Positions 9,508 to 18,156 are shown, numbered from the stretch's first letter. The stretch: DNA of 36,349 nucleotides from an uncultured Colwellia sp. (GCA_913057925.1 CAJXPG010000023.1:1-36349), one strand, 5' to 3'. Translations and numbers: made by a program. The notes: a model not told the origin generated them from the sequence alone.

Positions 9508-10183
9508 TATCGACCTCATCTAATTGCATTTTATATAATTTTGCCACGACTTTAGCGGTACGAATAATATCCTCTACATTCTGCTGTGAGTCTGCAACCC
9601 GATCTATTAGCTGATAAAGCTCTTTCATATGGTTTTCATCATTTTCAGCATGGTAATCCATAAATGTTGTAACGCTTTGCTTAAAAGTAAATTGGTCATT
9701 GATTTGTTTAGACCATTTGACAGCCATCTTGTTACCTAGCCCTTCAATAATCCACATAGCGCCAATTAAATCAATCGGGTTCGGTTGGCTTGCTCTATAC
9801 ATTAGAAACCCATGCAATGCTTCAGTGCCTATATTTTTTGGCGCTGATTGTATTTGCTCCAATTGTCCTCCTGCAGCAACATAGTCAGCTTCTAATAATA
9901 AATAGTCACGATGTTCTTCTGTGGCATGACTGATGACAGTTGATCTTACATCAGAGTAATGTCGATCAAAACTTGAGGCGCACCTGCTAATCCAACGTGA
10001 GCCTTCGATAACTTGCTGGCGCAAATTTAGTAGCAACTCTTGATAGTCTTCGAGGCTCAAACGGCCTTGTTCTAAGCGTTGAATAATTGAAACTTTATTT
10101 AAAGATAAATCAAAGTCTAACCATACTGTTAATAAAGACTGTAAACAGCTTTGTCCAAGTTGTGATAATACTTTATTGTCCAT
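9500..10183 (-). CDS. Haem-oxygenase-fold diiron-type oxidase (HDO, TenA/UndA-like)
   Basis: The 227-residue, all-helical protein looks like the haem-oxygenase-like iron oxidase superfamily, whose members (for example UndA, SznF, BesC, CADD) use two irons and oxygen to oxidise fatty acids, amino acids or other small molecules. Candidate ligands are E60 (VIEGSRW), E90/H91 (ATEEHRDYL), E147 (WIIEGLG) and the C-terminal triad H178, D182, H185. The last has the HxxxDxxH spacing described for SznF-type enzymes. It starts six bases after the KAS III stop, with AGGA formed by the end of that gene. Fold call is good; the substrate is unknown, but the neighbour suggests an acyl chain. A PqqC/TenA role is possible but less likely. 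Confidence 0.78.
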   Translation of the reverse strand: MDNKVLSQLGQSCLQSLLTVWLDFDLSLNKVSIIQRLEQGRLSLEDYQELLLNLRQQVIEGSRWISRCASSFDRHYSDVRSTVISHATEEHRDYLLLEADYVAAGGQLEQIQSAPKNIGTEALHGFLMYRASQPNPIDLIGAMWIIEGLGNKMAVKWSKQINDQFTFKQSVTTFMDYHAENDENHMKELYQLIDRVADSQQNVEDIIRTAKVVAKLYKMQLDEVDND

Positions 10184-10189
10184 AATTAG

Positions 10190-11299
10190 TTATCCTACTA
10201 CTGTTAAATGCATATATGCACAGTTGAACCGACCGCTTTCAGGTACCATGCAAAAAATAGTTTCACCGGCTTTAAGATTGTGAGTGTTAATAAATTCATC
10301 CAGCATGATAAATATTGAGGCACAACCAGTGTTTCCCCGTTGATATAAATTGGTGTACCATTTTTCTTCTGAAATAGCTGCGCCAGCTGTTTCAAGCATG
10401 TCGAATATTTTACTTTTAAAGTATTTTGAAGAAAAATGACATAACACGTGATCTATTTTATTGGGCGTAACATGCTCTTGAGCAATTAGCTTTAAAAAAC
10501 CTTGCACACCGATAGAGACAATATTATCAAGTAATCTAACATCTTGGCGTAGCAGCAATGCACCAGCTTTTTCGGCCTCTGCATAAGAGCTGTAATCTTG
10601 CCAAGTTTTGTTACACTCACTCTTCGCTTGGCCAACAGACATACAAACCGGCAACGTGTTAGCGTGTGAAAAACTCTTTATCCAGTCAATTTTAAGGCTT
10701 TTGCCTGTAGCTCGTGGCTTATTTTCTAATAACAGGGCTCCAGCCCCATCTGATAACATCCAACGTAAAAACTCAGCGTTAAAATCTACCTCATTACTGT
10801 CTAATTGTTCATACCGAGAGTTTTTAAATAATCGAGAGGTTAATTCGCTAGCAATGACTAAAGCATTTTCGCTATCTTGACAGCGCACATTATTAAATGC
10901 GGTTTTAAGTGCCATCATGCTACTTGAGCAAATACCATGACTGGTGTGTAACTCCACTGCTGAAATATCTAATTCTGCTTGTACCATACTTCCAAAGCCG
11001 GGCAGTACCATATCACCTTGGCTTGTTGCACAACTTAGCATTTGAATCTTGCTTGGCGATAAATAGCTATTTTCAATACAGTTAATCCCTGCCTTTGCAG
11101 CCATCTGGCTATTTGATATTTCTGTTTGTTGTTTATCGTTGATGGCATAGTGACGATGTAAAATACCATTTGACTTTAATATCTTGTTTTTTAGGCGGCT
11201 TTTTTTTCCATAAATTAGCCCTAACACATTTTCAATCTCATCATTGTTAATAGCTTTACCCGGTAAGTAATGTCCTGTGCTATTGATATAAACGTCCAT
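10190..11299 (-). CDS. 3-oxoacyl-ACP synthase III-like (FabH/OleA superfamily) enzyme
   Basis: This 369-residue thiolase-fold enzyme should form a carbon-carbon (or acyl-transfer) bond from an acyl-CoA or acyl-ACP. The catalytic triad is intact: C124 in HGICSSSMMA, H288 in CHFSSKYF and N323 in QRGNTGCAS. The N-terminus INSTGHYLPGKAINNDEI is typical of KAS III. It is longer than housekeeping FabH (about 317 residues) and lies outside a fab cluster, so it is probably a specialised homologue. The ATG directly follows the stop of the membrane protein upstream with no gap. Its closest role (FabH-like priming, OleA-like condensation or acyl transfer) cannot be settled from sequence alone. Confidence 0.88.
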   Translation of the reverse strand: MDVYINSTGHYLPGKAINNDEIENVLGLIYGKKSRLKNKILKSNGILHRHYAINDKQQTEISNSQMAAKAGINCIENSYLSPSKIQMLSCATSQGDMVLPGFGSMVQAELDISAVELHTSHGICSSSMMALKTAFNNVRCQDSENALVIASELTSRLFKNSRYEQLDSNEVDFNAEFLRWMLSDGAGALLLENKPRATGKSLKIDWIKSFSHANTLPVCMSVGQAKSECNKTWQDYSSYAEAEKAGALLLRQDVRLLDNIVSIGVQGFLKLIAQEHVTPNKIDHVLCHFSSKYFKSKIFDMLETAGAAISEEKWYTNLYQRGNTGCASIFIMLDEFINTHNLKAGETIFCMVPESGRFNCAYMHLTVVG

Positions 11300-11860
11300 T
11301 TAATTTCCTTTATTTAAATATGCTTTAAAGCAACGTAAGTTCTCTTCTATGTAGGGAAATACACATACGATAGCCATAAAAACCAAATACATGGGTAAAA
11401 ATGATGATGAACCATGAGGTTCTTCAATAAGCACTAAACTCATACTTCCAGCCCAATCAAGTGTGAGTAGTTTTTGGAATACACTCCAATTAATGATAAT
11501 AATTGAGATAAGCATGTATAAAGGTAACGAGCCCAAGTAAGTGTGAGCATGCATTTCCCATATGGAGATTTCTCGTTTGGGTGAGGCATACCTAACATCC
11601 CAATGTGCAACTATTTCGTGTGAAATCCATGTGATTATACAAATGAGCAGGATCAGCACATTGACCTGATAGAGTAGGCAAAGAATTATTGGGATCCCCA
11701 TTTGTACTCCCATTAAAGAGTGCATGAGTGATTCTTTTATGCCCGAAGTGTTTTCAATGTTAGTTGCTCGATGACAGCACCAATCGACAAATCCTGCAAC
11801 TCCCCACAGAGGAAGAAAAACATATAACATTGCATTAATGAGTAAGGTAGAGGTATCCAC
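11300..11860 (-). CDS. Small integral membrane protein with His/Asp/Glu metal-type motifs
   Basis: This 186-residue protein has about four to five membrane segments (roughly 8-25, 50-80, 110-127, 154-171). Between them lie DWCCHR (D26, H30), ESLMH (E43, H47), SHEIVAHWD (H81, E82, H86, D88) and EMHAH (E102, H104, H106). Such clustered His/acid residues at membrane borders recall integral-membrane diiron hydroxylases and desaturases, but the spacing does not fit the standard three histidine boxes I know. The start is GTG at 11860, preceded by AGGA. It heads a four-gene operon with a KAS III enzyme, so oxidation of a lipid or acyl product is a reasonable inference, not a demonstrated function. 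Confidence 0.8.
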   Translation of the reverse strand: MDTSTLLINAMLYVFLPLWGVAGFVDWCCHRATNIENTSGIKESLMHSLMGVQMGIPIILCLLYQVNVLILLICIITWISHEIVAHWDVRYASPKREISIWEMHAHTYLGSLPLYMLISIIIINWSVFQKLLTLDWAGSMSLVLIEEPHGSSSFLPMYLVFMAIVCVFPYIEENLRCFKAYLNKGN

Positions 11861-12102
11861 TTGAAAATATTCCTTTATTTTAATTTTTGGCGATAATACT
11901 AAATACTCTTTTTAATAGAAAGAACTTTAAATAATCAACTATATTAAAAGTGAGGGTTGGTGACGAAAGTGTAACTAATCTTATTAACGACCTTTTTCAT
12001 TTATAGCGATATATTTTTGCCAACTAAAGCTATTATGTTTTTGGTCGATATAAGAGTTGATAGTTAACAATTGTGCAACAAAGACAAGCGTAGAGGCAAA
12101 AG

Positions 12103-12426
12103 ATGGATATTTTTACTACCCAGTTAACCCGAGTAGTTCCTGTACCAATTAAACCCGCTAGTTTAAAGGTAAAGGCATTGTTAAAAGAAGCAGCTAACGC
12201 TAAGCTGACTCAAGATCCTGATCACCTTGAAAACCATGAGTATTATTTTACTAGTGAAGAAGACCAGTATCATTCAAGTCAACAGCAAAATGAGCAAGAA
12301 AATCAGTCAAAAACGACTCAACAACATGTTGATAGTAATGCTGAATTATCAGCAGAAGCTGAGGAAGATAACGCTAATTCAGGTGACAACAAGCCTAAGA
12401 GTAAACACTTAGATCTTTATGCTTAA
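12103..12426 (+). CDS. Hypothetical acidic, Gln-rich protein
   Basis: The 107-residue protein has a short basic N-terminal half (IKPASLKVKALLKEAANAKL) and a low-complexity acidic tail rich in Q, E, N and S, ending KSKHLDLYA. No signal peptide or membrane segment is visible. AGAGG lies ten bases before the ATG (12091-12095), supporting expression. It is divergent from the KAS III operon and 55 bases upstream of the yoaA start, possibly in one transcript with it. I recognise no family. Confidence 0.72.
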   Translation: MDIFTTQLTRVVPVPIKPASLKVKALLKEAANAKLTQDPDHLENHEYYFTSEEDQYHSSQQQNEQENQSKTTQQHVDSNAELSAEAEEDNANSGDNKPKSKHLDLYA

Positions 12427-12481
12427 GCTTTAGTTAAGTATACTTTCACATACAAACTTCTTGTTATGTCATATCTTTTTC

Positions 12482-14419
12482 ATGAGTTCATCAAACGTTA
12501 GCCATGCTTTCTCCCAAGAAGGCGCTTTAGCTAAAGCTATTAGCGGTTTTTCTCCGCGCCAAGCCCAAACAGATATGGCACTTGATGTAGCTAACGCTAT
12601 TGAAAAACAGTCATCGCTTATTGTTGAAGCAGGAACCGGTACAGGTAAAACCTTTGCCTATTTAATTCCAGCCTTCTTGTCATTAAACCCTAAGAAGCCT
12701 AAAAAAATAATGGTGTCAACAGGGACTAAGAACCTACAAGAGCAGCTATTTCATAAAGATATTCCTCTTATTAAAAAAGCGCTGGCGAGTAATGCACAAG
12801 TAGCTTTATTAAAAGGGCGAGCAAACTATTTATGCAATTACCGGTTAGCTCAGTATCAAAATAGTCGTGGCCAACTTGATGCTCAAATGTTGCAAGATCT
12901 GGTTAAAATTAAAACCTGGGCCAATGGTACGCAAAGTGGTGATATTGGTGAATTAGTTAATGTTAGTGAAGATTCCAGTGTTTTTCCCTTTGTTACCAGT
13001 ACACTCGACAACTGTTTAGCAAGAGATTGTCCAGATTATGAGGGTTGTCATTTAGTGAGAGCGCGGCAAAAAGCCAGTGATGCCGATATTATTGTTGTTA
13101 ATCACCATTTGTTTTTTGCTGATATGGCTTTAAAAGACACTGGCTTTGGTGAGTTAATCCCGAAAGCACAGGTGATGATTTTTGATGAAGCCCATCAAAT
13201 TGGTGATATTGCCAGCGAATATTTCGGTGAGGCTTTTTCTAGCAAGCAGCTTGTTGATTTATGTACCGATGTCTTACAAGTACATCGCAGCAGCTTAACG
13301 GATGTAAAGCAGCTAGGTTTGGCGGCAGAAAAACTTCAAAAGACTTGTCAAGAATTCAGACTGCTATTCAACTATGATCCTGAGCGTGGTAATTGGCGAG
13401 AAAAGTATAAGCAACCGCAATTTCAGCAAAAGTTTGCCAACCTAAAAGTTGATTTAGACTTTTTATATCAAGTTATTAAGCTATGTGTATCAAGAAATGA
13501 GGCTATTGATAACTGCTTTGACCGAGCGGTAAATTTATTGGCTCAATATGAAGTAATGTCTAATGTTGAAGCTTTTGGTATGAGCTTTTGGTATGAAACT
13601 ACACCGCGAAGCGTCGTCTTGCATCAAACGCCGTTAAACGTCAGTGACAAGTTTAGTGCCTTTGTAAAAGACTCTGGTGCTGGCTGGATATTTACCTCGG
13701 CAACACTGGCTGTTGATAACAGCTTTAATCACTTTGCACAGCATTTAGGTCTGCAAAATGCCAAGCAATTATTACTAGATAGTCCGTTTGATTATCAAGC
13801 GCAATCTCAACTTGTGGTGCCACGGTATTTGCCACAAGCGAATGATAAAAATCGCGCCTTGAAGTTAGCTGAGCTGGCGCAGCCATTAATTGCCGCGAGT
13901 AAAGGCGCTTGTTTTATGCTGTTTACTAGTTATCGCGTTATGCATCAGGTTGCTGAAGTGCTAACTGAAAGCATTGATAATCCGTTATTAGTACAAGGTC
14001 AGATGGCCAAACGTAAATTGCTAGATCAGTTTGTTGAGCAAGACAATGCAGTGCTGCTGGCGACAGCAAGCTTCTGGGAAGGTATTGATGTGCGTGGTGA
14101 TAAATTAACTTGCGTGATTATCGACAAACTTCCTTTTGCCTCACCTGACGATCCACTATTACAAGCGCGATGTGAAGATGTTAGACGTCAAGGTGGCGAG
14201 CCGTTTAGTCAAATTCAATTACCGCAGGCGGTAATCGCGTTGAAGCAAGGGGTAGGGCGACTGATTCGTGATGTCAGTGACCGTGGTGTCATGGTTATTT
14301 GTGATGATAGGCTAGTCAACAAGCCTTATGGAGAAACCTTCTTAAAAAGTTTACCTGAAATGAGACGTAGTAGAGATATTACTCAAGCCGCTAAATTCTT
14401 AGAGACGCTTAACCCCTAA
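12482..14419 (+). CDS. yoaA: ATP-dependent DNA helicase, DinG family, YoaA-type
   Basis: This is an XPD/DinG-like superfamily 2 helicase with an iron-sulfur cluster; YoaA acts with replication-repair factors during replication stress. With the ATG at 12482 (MSSSNVSHAF) it has 645 residues; a TTG at 12461 in frame is less likely and has no ribosome-binding site. Walker A is GTGTGKT (51-57), the DEAH box is at 235-238, and the four cluster cysteines are C118, C178, C183 and C189. Motif VI is QGVGRLIRD. A hairpin terminator follows. DinG itself is longer (about 700 residues), which favours YoaA. Confidence 0.93.
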   Translation: MSSSNVSHAFSQEGALAKAISGFSPRQAQTDMALDVANAIEKQSSLIVEAGTGTGKTFAYLIPAFLSLNPKKPKKIMVSTGTKNLQEQLFHKDIPLIKKALASNAQVALLKGRANYLCNYRLAQYQNSRGQLDAQMLQDLVKIKTWANGTQSGDIGELVNVSEDSSVFPFVTSTLDNCLARDCPDYEGCHLVRARQKASDADIIVVNHHLFFADMALKDTGFGELIPKAQVMIFDEAHQIGDIASEYFGEAFSSKQLVDLCTDVLQVHRSSLTDVKQLGLAAEKLQKTCQEFRLLFNYDPERGNWREKYKQPQFQQKFANLKVDLDFLYQVIKLCVSRNEAIDNCFDRAVNLLAQYEVMSNVEAFGMSFWYETTPRSVVLHQTPLNVSDKFSAFVKDSGAGWIFTSATLAVDNSFNHFAQHLGLQNAKQLLLDSPFDYQAQSQLVVPRYLPQANDKNRALKLAELAQPLIAASKGACFMLFTSYRVMHQVAEVLTESIDNPLLVQGQMAKRKLLDQFVEQDNAVLLATASFWEGIDVRGDKLTCVIIDKLPFASPDDPLLQARCEDVRRQGGEPFSQIQLPQAVIALKQGVGRLIRDVSDRGVMVICDDRLVNKPYGETFLKSLPEMRRSRDITQAAKFLETLNP

Positions 14420-14426
14420 AAATAAC

Positions 14427-14453
14427 AACGAGTGCCAATGCACTCGTTTTTGT
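14427..14453 (+). terminator. Rho-independent terminator after yoaA
   Basis: AACGAGTGC (14427-14435) and GCACTCGTT (14440-14448) form a 9-bp stem with a four-base loop, followed by TTT. It begins seven bases after the yoaA stop and lies before the convergent GcvR-like gene. Confidence 0.85.
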
Positions 14454-14480
14454 TTGTTCATGTATACGTTCAATAAAGCT

Positions 14481-14978
14481 TTAGCGTGATACATCAACCA
14501 TCAAATCATTAGATATTTGCTCTAATGCGGCAATTAATTCATCAATGCTTTGCTCTTTAATTGAGACCTGCACTTTTGCTTTAAAGATATCTTGGCCAGA
14601 ATTAGCTGCGCTGGCTTGCGAGCTAACCAATTTTATTAAGTTACCGCTTTGATTGTGAATGACAGAGGATACTTCTTGAACAATGCCAGCTCTATCGTTG
14701 GCGGTGATTTCTAGCACTAAATTACTAGCGGCTTTTGGCATGTTAGGCTCAGCTACTTCAATTTGACAGCTTAAGCCATTAATTGCTTTTAACTCGCTTA
14801 TCAGCGCTTCGCTATTGTCTTTGGCAACGGCAACTTCAATAACACCAGCAAAAAATCCAGACAGATGATGCAAACTACTGACTTGCCAGTTACCTTGATG
14901 CTTGGAAATAATTTTAGATAATGTGTCAACAAGGCCTGCTTGGTCAGGACCAATACAAGAAACTACAAGATTATTCAT
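14481..14978 (-). CDS. GcvR-like protein with two ACT domains
   Basis: The 165-residue protein is made of two ACT domains, about residues 1-77 (MNNLVVSCIGPDQAGLVDTL) and 86-165 (NLVLEITANDRAGIVQEV). This is the layout of GcvR, which binds glycine and antagonises GcvA in control of the glycine cleavage operon. The DQAGLV and DRAGIV loops match the ligand-binding turn of ACT domains. No gcv genes or gcvA are nearby, so the regulatory target is inferred from family only; another amino-acid sensor role is possible. Convergent with yoaA. Confidence 0.82.
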   Translation of the reverse strand: MNNLVVSCIGPDQAGLVDTLSKIISKHQGNWQVSSLHHLSGFFAGVIEVAVAKDNSEALISELKAINGLSCQIEVAEPNMPKAASNLVLEITANDRAGIVQEVSSVIHNQSGNLIKLVSSQASAANSGQDIFKAKVQVSIKEQSIDELIAALEQISNDLMVDVSR

Positions 14979-15022
14979 TAAGGCTCCTAAAAGATCATAG
15001 TGGTTGGAAAGGAAAATTTTAC

Positions 15023-15421
15023 TTAGCTAACGCGTGATAATTGACTGAGCTCTTTATTAAGTTGCTCGCTATCACCTAGGTTAAGTTCTACTAGACGACG
15101 TAGATGCGTGACACTATCGATATCGATAGCATTACACTGCAAACCTGTTTCATTCTCTTCTTCATGAACAACGGCGATATTCATCAAAACCTCAGATTCT
15201 TTATCTGATAATAAAAATTTTAAGGTACCCAATTTACCCTTTAATGACGTTTCGCTATTTATGGCCGTTACTAAAGCGCCATTAAGAGAAATGTCATGAA
15301 TTGATACTGGATAAATCTTATCTTCAACGTCTAATTCAGCTTTAATTGAAAATAAAATGCGGGTAAATTGTCGTCTATTTTCCATAAGAATTAAATTTTT
15401 AGCTAAGTGTTCCCTTAGCAT
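15023..15421 (-). CDS. PilZ-domain protein (predicted c-di-GMP receptor)
   Basis: This 132-residue single-domain protein has both parts of the PilZ c-di-GMP-binding signature: RRQFTR (R17 and R21, the RxxxR element) and DISLNGALV (D43, S45, G48, the D/NxSxxG element). PilZ proteins of this size bind the second messenger and act on motility, adhesion or polysaccharide machinery through a partner. I kept the ATG at 15421 because AAGGGGG stands just before it; a second ATG at 15385 starts directly before the motif but lacks such a site. No partner is apparent nearby. Confidence 0.85.
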   Translation of the reverse strand: MLREHLAKNLILMENRRQFTRILFSIKAELDVEDKIYPVSIHDISLNGALVTAINSETSLKGKLGTLKFLLSDKESEVLMNIAVVHEEENETGLQCNAIDIDSVTHLRRLVELNLGDSEQLNKELSQLSRVS

Positions 15422-15461
15422 AGCCCCCTTTGTGATAAAAGTAAAAACTAAGCAGGCACAA

Positions 15462-15497
15462 AAAAGCCAGTTAAAATCAAAATTTTAACTGGCTTTT
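15462..15497 (-). terminator. Rho-independent terminator after ettA
   Basis: A perfect 16-bp inverted repeat (15462-15477 with 15482-15497) has a four-base loop. On the minus strand it ends in a run of six T, 71 bases after the ettA stop. Confidence 0.92.
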
Positions 15498-15567
15498 AAT
15501 AACCGGATTTTACTTAAATCAAAGCAAAGTTACTATGGTTGCAGTAACAACAGCTTTATTTTAGTAA

Positions 15568-17247
15568 TTAACCAATTTTCTTGTATTTAATTCTGTGCGG
15601 CTCGGTAGCAGCAGGACCTAAGGTTTTCTTCAACCATGCTTCATAATCGGTGAAGTTACCTTCGTAGAAGTTAATTTGACCTTCATCACGGTAATCAAGA
15701 ATATGTGTAGCAATACGGTCAAGGAACCAACGGTCATGAGAAATAACCATGGCACAACCGGGAAACTCTAATATTGCTTCTTCAAGTGCGCGCAAGGTTT
15801 CAACATCTAAGTCGTTGGTTGGTTCATCAAGCAGTAATACGTTACCACCGGTTTGCACAAGTTTTGCTAAATGCACACGGTTACGTTCACCACCAGATAA
15901 CTCACCAATGATCTTTTGTTGATCGTTACCTTTAAAGTTAAAGCGTGAACAATAAGCACGGCTTGGAATTTCAAACGTTCCTATTTGTAAAATATCATGG
16001 CCTTGAGAGATTTCTTGGTAAACAGTTTTGCTGTTGTCCATGTCATCACGGAACTGGTCAACACTGGCAAGTTTAACCGTATCACCAACAATTACTTCAC
16101 CTGAATCAGGTTTTTCTGCACCTGACATCATTTTAAATAGTGTTGATTTACCTGCACCGTTTGGTCCAATGATGCCAACAATAGCGCCTTTTGGCACACT
16201 AAAGCTTAAATCATCAATAAGCATTCTATCGCCAAATGATTTAGTCAAATTGTTAACGTCTAGTACTTTATCACCAAGTCTTGGCCCAGGTGGAATATAA
16301 AGTTCGTTAGTCTCGTTACGCTTTTGATGATCTTGGCTATTAAGCTCTTCAAAACGTGCCATACGGGCTTTACTTTTTGATTGACGGGCTTTTGGATTTG
16401 AACGAACCCACTCAAGCTCTTGCTTGATGGTTCTTTGTAAAGCATTTTCGCTTCTACTTTCTTGTTCAAGACGCGCATCTTTTTGTTCTAACCATGAAGA
16501 GTAGTTACCTTCATAAGGAATGCCGTGACCTCTATCAAGCTCTAAAATCCAACCGGCAACATTATCTAAGAAATACCTATCATGGGTAATAGCCACAACA
16601 GTACCAGAGTAGTCATGCAAGAAGCGCTCTAACCATGCAACAGATTCAGCATCCAAGTGGTTGGTAGGCTCATCAAGTAATAGCATGTCTGGTTTTTGCA
16701 ACAATAAACGACAAAGGGCAACGCGACGACGCTCACCACCACTTAATACGTTAACTTGTTGATCCCAAGCTGGTAAACGCAATGCATCAGCAGCACGTTC
16801 AAGCACGTTATCAATATTATGACCATCATTAGCATTGATGATGTCTTCTAATTCACCTTGCTCTTTCGCTAGTGCGTCAAAGTCAGCGCCTTCTTCAGCG
16901 TATTCGTTATACACTTGATCAAGGCGTGCCATCGCATTTTTAACAGTCGCTACCGCTTCTTCTACAATTTCACGTACCGTTTTTGTTTCATCTAATTCTG
17001 GCTCTTGTGGCAAGTAACCAATGTTAGTGCCGGCAAGGGCTGTTGCTTCACCTTCAAATTCAGTATCAACACCCGCCATAATGCGAAGTAGGGTAGATTT
17101 ACCCGAGCCATTTAAACCTAAAACACCAATTTTAGCGCCAGGAAAAAATGATAATGAAATGTCTTTTAAAATAGTGCGCTTCGGTGGAACAATCTTTGAA
17201 ACGCGATTCATCGACATGATGAATTTATCGGGTAACGGCTGAGCCAT
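15568..17247 (-). CDS. ettA: Energy-dependent translational throttle protein EttA (ABC-F ATPase)
   Basis: EttA is a soluble ABC-F protein that binds the ribosomal E site and gates the first elongation steps according to the ATP/ADP ratio. The 559 residues contain two ABC domains, each with Walker A (GLNGSGKST; GPNGAGKST), the signature LSGGER (LSGGERRRVAL; LSGGERNRVHL) and Walker B with catalytic Glu (LLLDEPTNHLD; LLLDEPTNDLD). A charged linker lies between them, and the C-terminus GPAATEPHRIKYKKI is characteristic. It is a single-gene unit with its own terminator. Confidence 0.96.
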   Translation of the reverse strand: MAQPLPDKFIMSMNRVSKIVPPKRTILKDISLSFFPGAKIGVLGLNGSGKSTLLRIMAGVDTEFEGEATALAGTNIGYLPQEPELDETKTVREIVEEAVATVKNAMARLDQVYNEYAEEGADFDALAKEQGELEDIINANDGHNIDNVLERAADALRLPAWDQQVNVLSGGERRRVALCRLLLQKPDMLLLDEPTNHLDAESVAWLERFLHDYSGTVVAITHDRYFLDNVAGWILELDRGHGIPYEGNYSSWLEQKDARLEQESRSENALQRTIKQELEWVRSNPKARQSKSKARMARFEELNSQDHQKRNETNELYIPPGPRLGDKVLDVNNLTKSFGDRMLIDDLSFSVPKGAIVGIIGPNGAGKSTLFKMMSGAEKPDSGEVIVGDTVKLASVDQFRDDMDNSKTVYQEISQGHDILQIGTFEIPSRAYCSRFNFKGNDQQKIIGELSGGERNRVHLAKLVQTGGNVLLLDEPTNDLDVETLRALEEAILEFPGCAMVISHDRWFLDRIATHILDYRDEGQINFYEGNFTDYEAWLKKTLGPAATEPHRIKYKKIG

Positions 17248-17608
17248 GTGAATACCTTTTTAAGGAAATTTGAATTGCGGTTATTTTAGGGCAATGACAA
17301 GGGAATGCAACTTGATAAAGGTACTGATAAGGCAATTAGTTAAACTCAATACATATCAAGACATCTTGAATACTTTATTTGGCAAAATATGAGGGGCAAT
17401 TTGTGAAATTTTATAAACTGTTTGTAATAGCGTTGATAAGTTATCGGACTTCAGGCGATACTCTGACTGGAGTCTTTAAAGACTAAGACTAGTCCTCAGT
17501 TAGTATTCCGCACTTCACAAATGATACTAATGCTCTAATCACTGATTATCATAACAATACTAATTAAGCTGTGAATTTAATTTAATAGCGTCTGCTTGAG
17601 ACATTACA
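17248..17608. other. Intergenic stretch upstream of ettA
   Basis: No convincing frame. It holds the ettA promoter region and a perfect 14-bp palindrome, AGTCTTTAAAGACT (17471-17484), followed by a second short palindrome GACTAGTC. No U-run follows, so it is not an obvious terminator. Confidence 0.4.
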
Positions 17609-17713
17609 TTATGAAGTTGCAATAGCCAGTGCCGATAGGCTTAGTAACATACCACATACTGAAAATAATATTGCCAGTGCCATTTTGTTAAAGTGTTTTG
17701 TAACAGTGTTCAT
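17609..17713 (-). CDS. Small hydrophobic protein, 34 residues
   Basis: On the minus strand an ATG at 17713 is preceded by AAAGGA eight bases upstream and opens a 34-codon frame ending with TAA at 17609. The sequence begins MNTVTKHFNKMALAIL, followed by a continuous hydrophobic segment (ALAILFSVCGMLLSLSALAIA), so it is a predicted single-span membrane peptide or short exported peptide. The basic start followed by a hydrophobic core and SALA could also read as a signal peptide with almost no mature part. I know no family for it; ribosome-binding site and composition support it as real. Confidence 0.55.
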   Translation of the reverse strand: MNTVTKHFNKMALAILFSVCGMLLSLSALAIATS

Positions 17714-18156
17714 AATAATTCCTTTATTGTTTATTCGTTTCTTGTGTTGCTATCCTTAATAAAGCTATTTCTATGCCACTTTTTTATTTTATGTTTTTAT
17801 ACTTAAATAACAATTAGTTACTCGAAATCATGTCTTTTTTAAGGTAAATAAGCATAAATTATGTCCCAATATTAGGATCAGCGTGTCCAGATATTGGGAA
17901 TTTTCGCCACATTTTATTGGAAATTACTAATAGCTGATTATGATAGCTAGGGGGCTTATTTTTTCAAACTAGGTGAGTTAACTAATACTTACTATTCAAC
18001 TGAATAATGCACCATTACAGTTTGTAACTGCAAAATTACGCTTCTCTACAGTTGTTTTAAATAAGCGAGATAGAATCATTAATAACTGATGTGCTTATTT
18101 GAAAAACCTTTCTTTTGAGTAGGCATTGCTAATGTATTATCCCTAAAAAGAATAAA
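17714..18156. other. Intergenic stretch before the lipoprotein gene
   Basis: No frame I would call. It contains the 5' side of the small-protein gene, an inverted repeat TCCCAATAT/ATATTGGGA (17864-17872 and 17891-17899, 18-base spacer) that could be a protein-binding site, and AT-rich sequence leading to the lipoprotein start. Confidence 0.4.

Noticed and set aside
10608-10880. 90-codon plus-strand frame inside the KAS III gene
   Set aside because: Opposite strand of an intact catalytic-triad enzyme; no ribosome-binding site.
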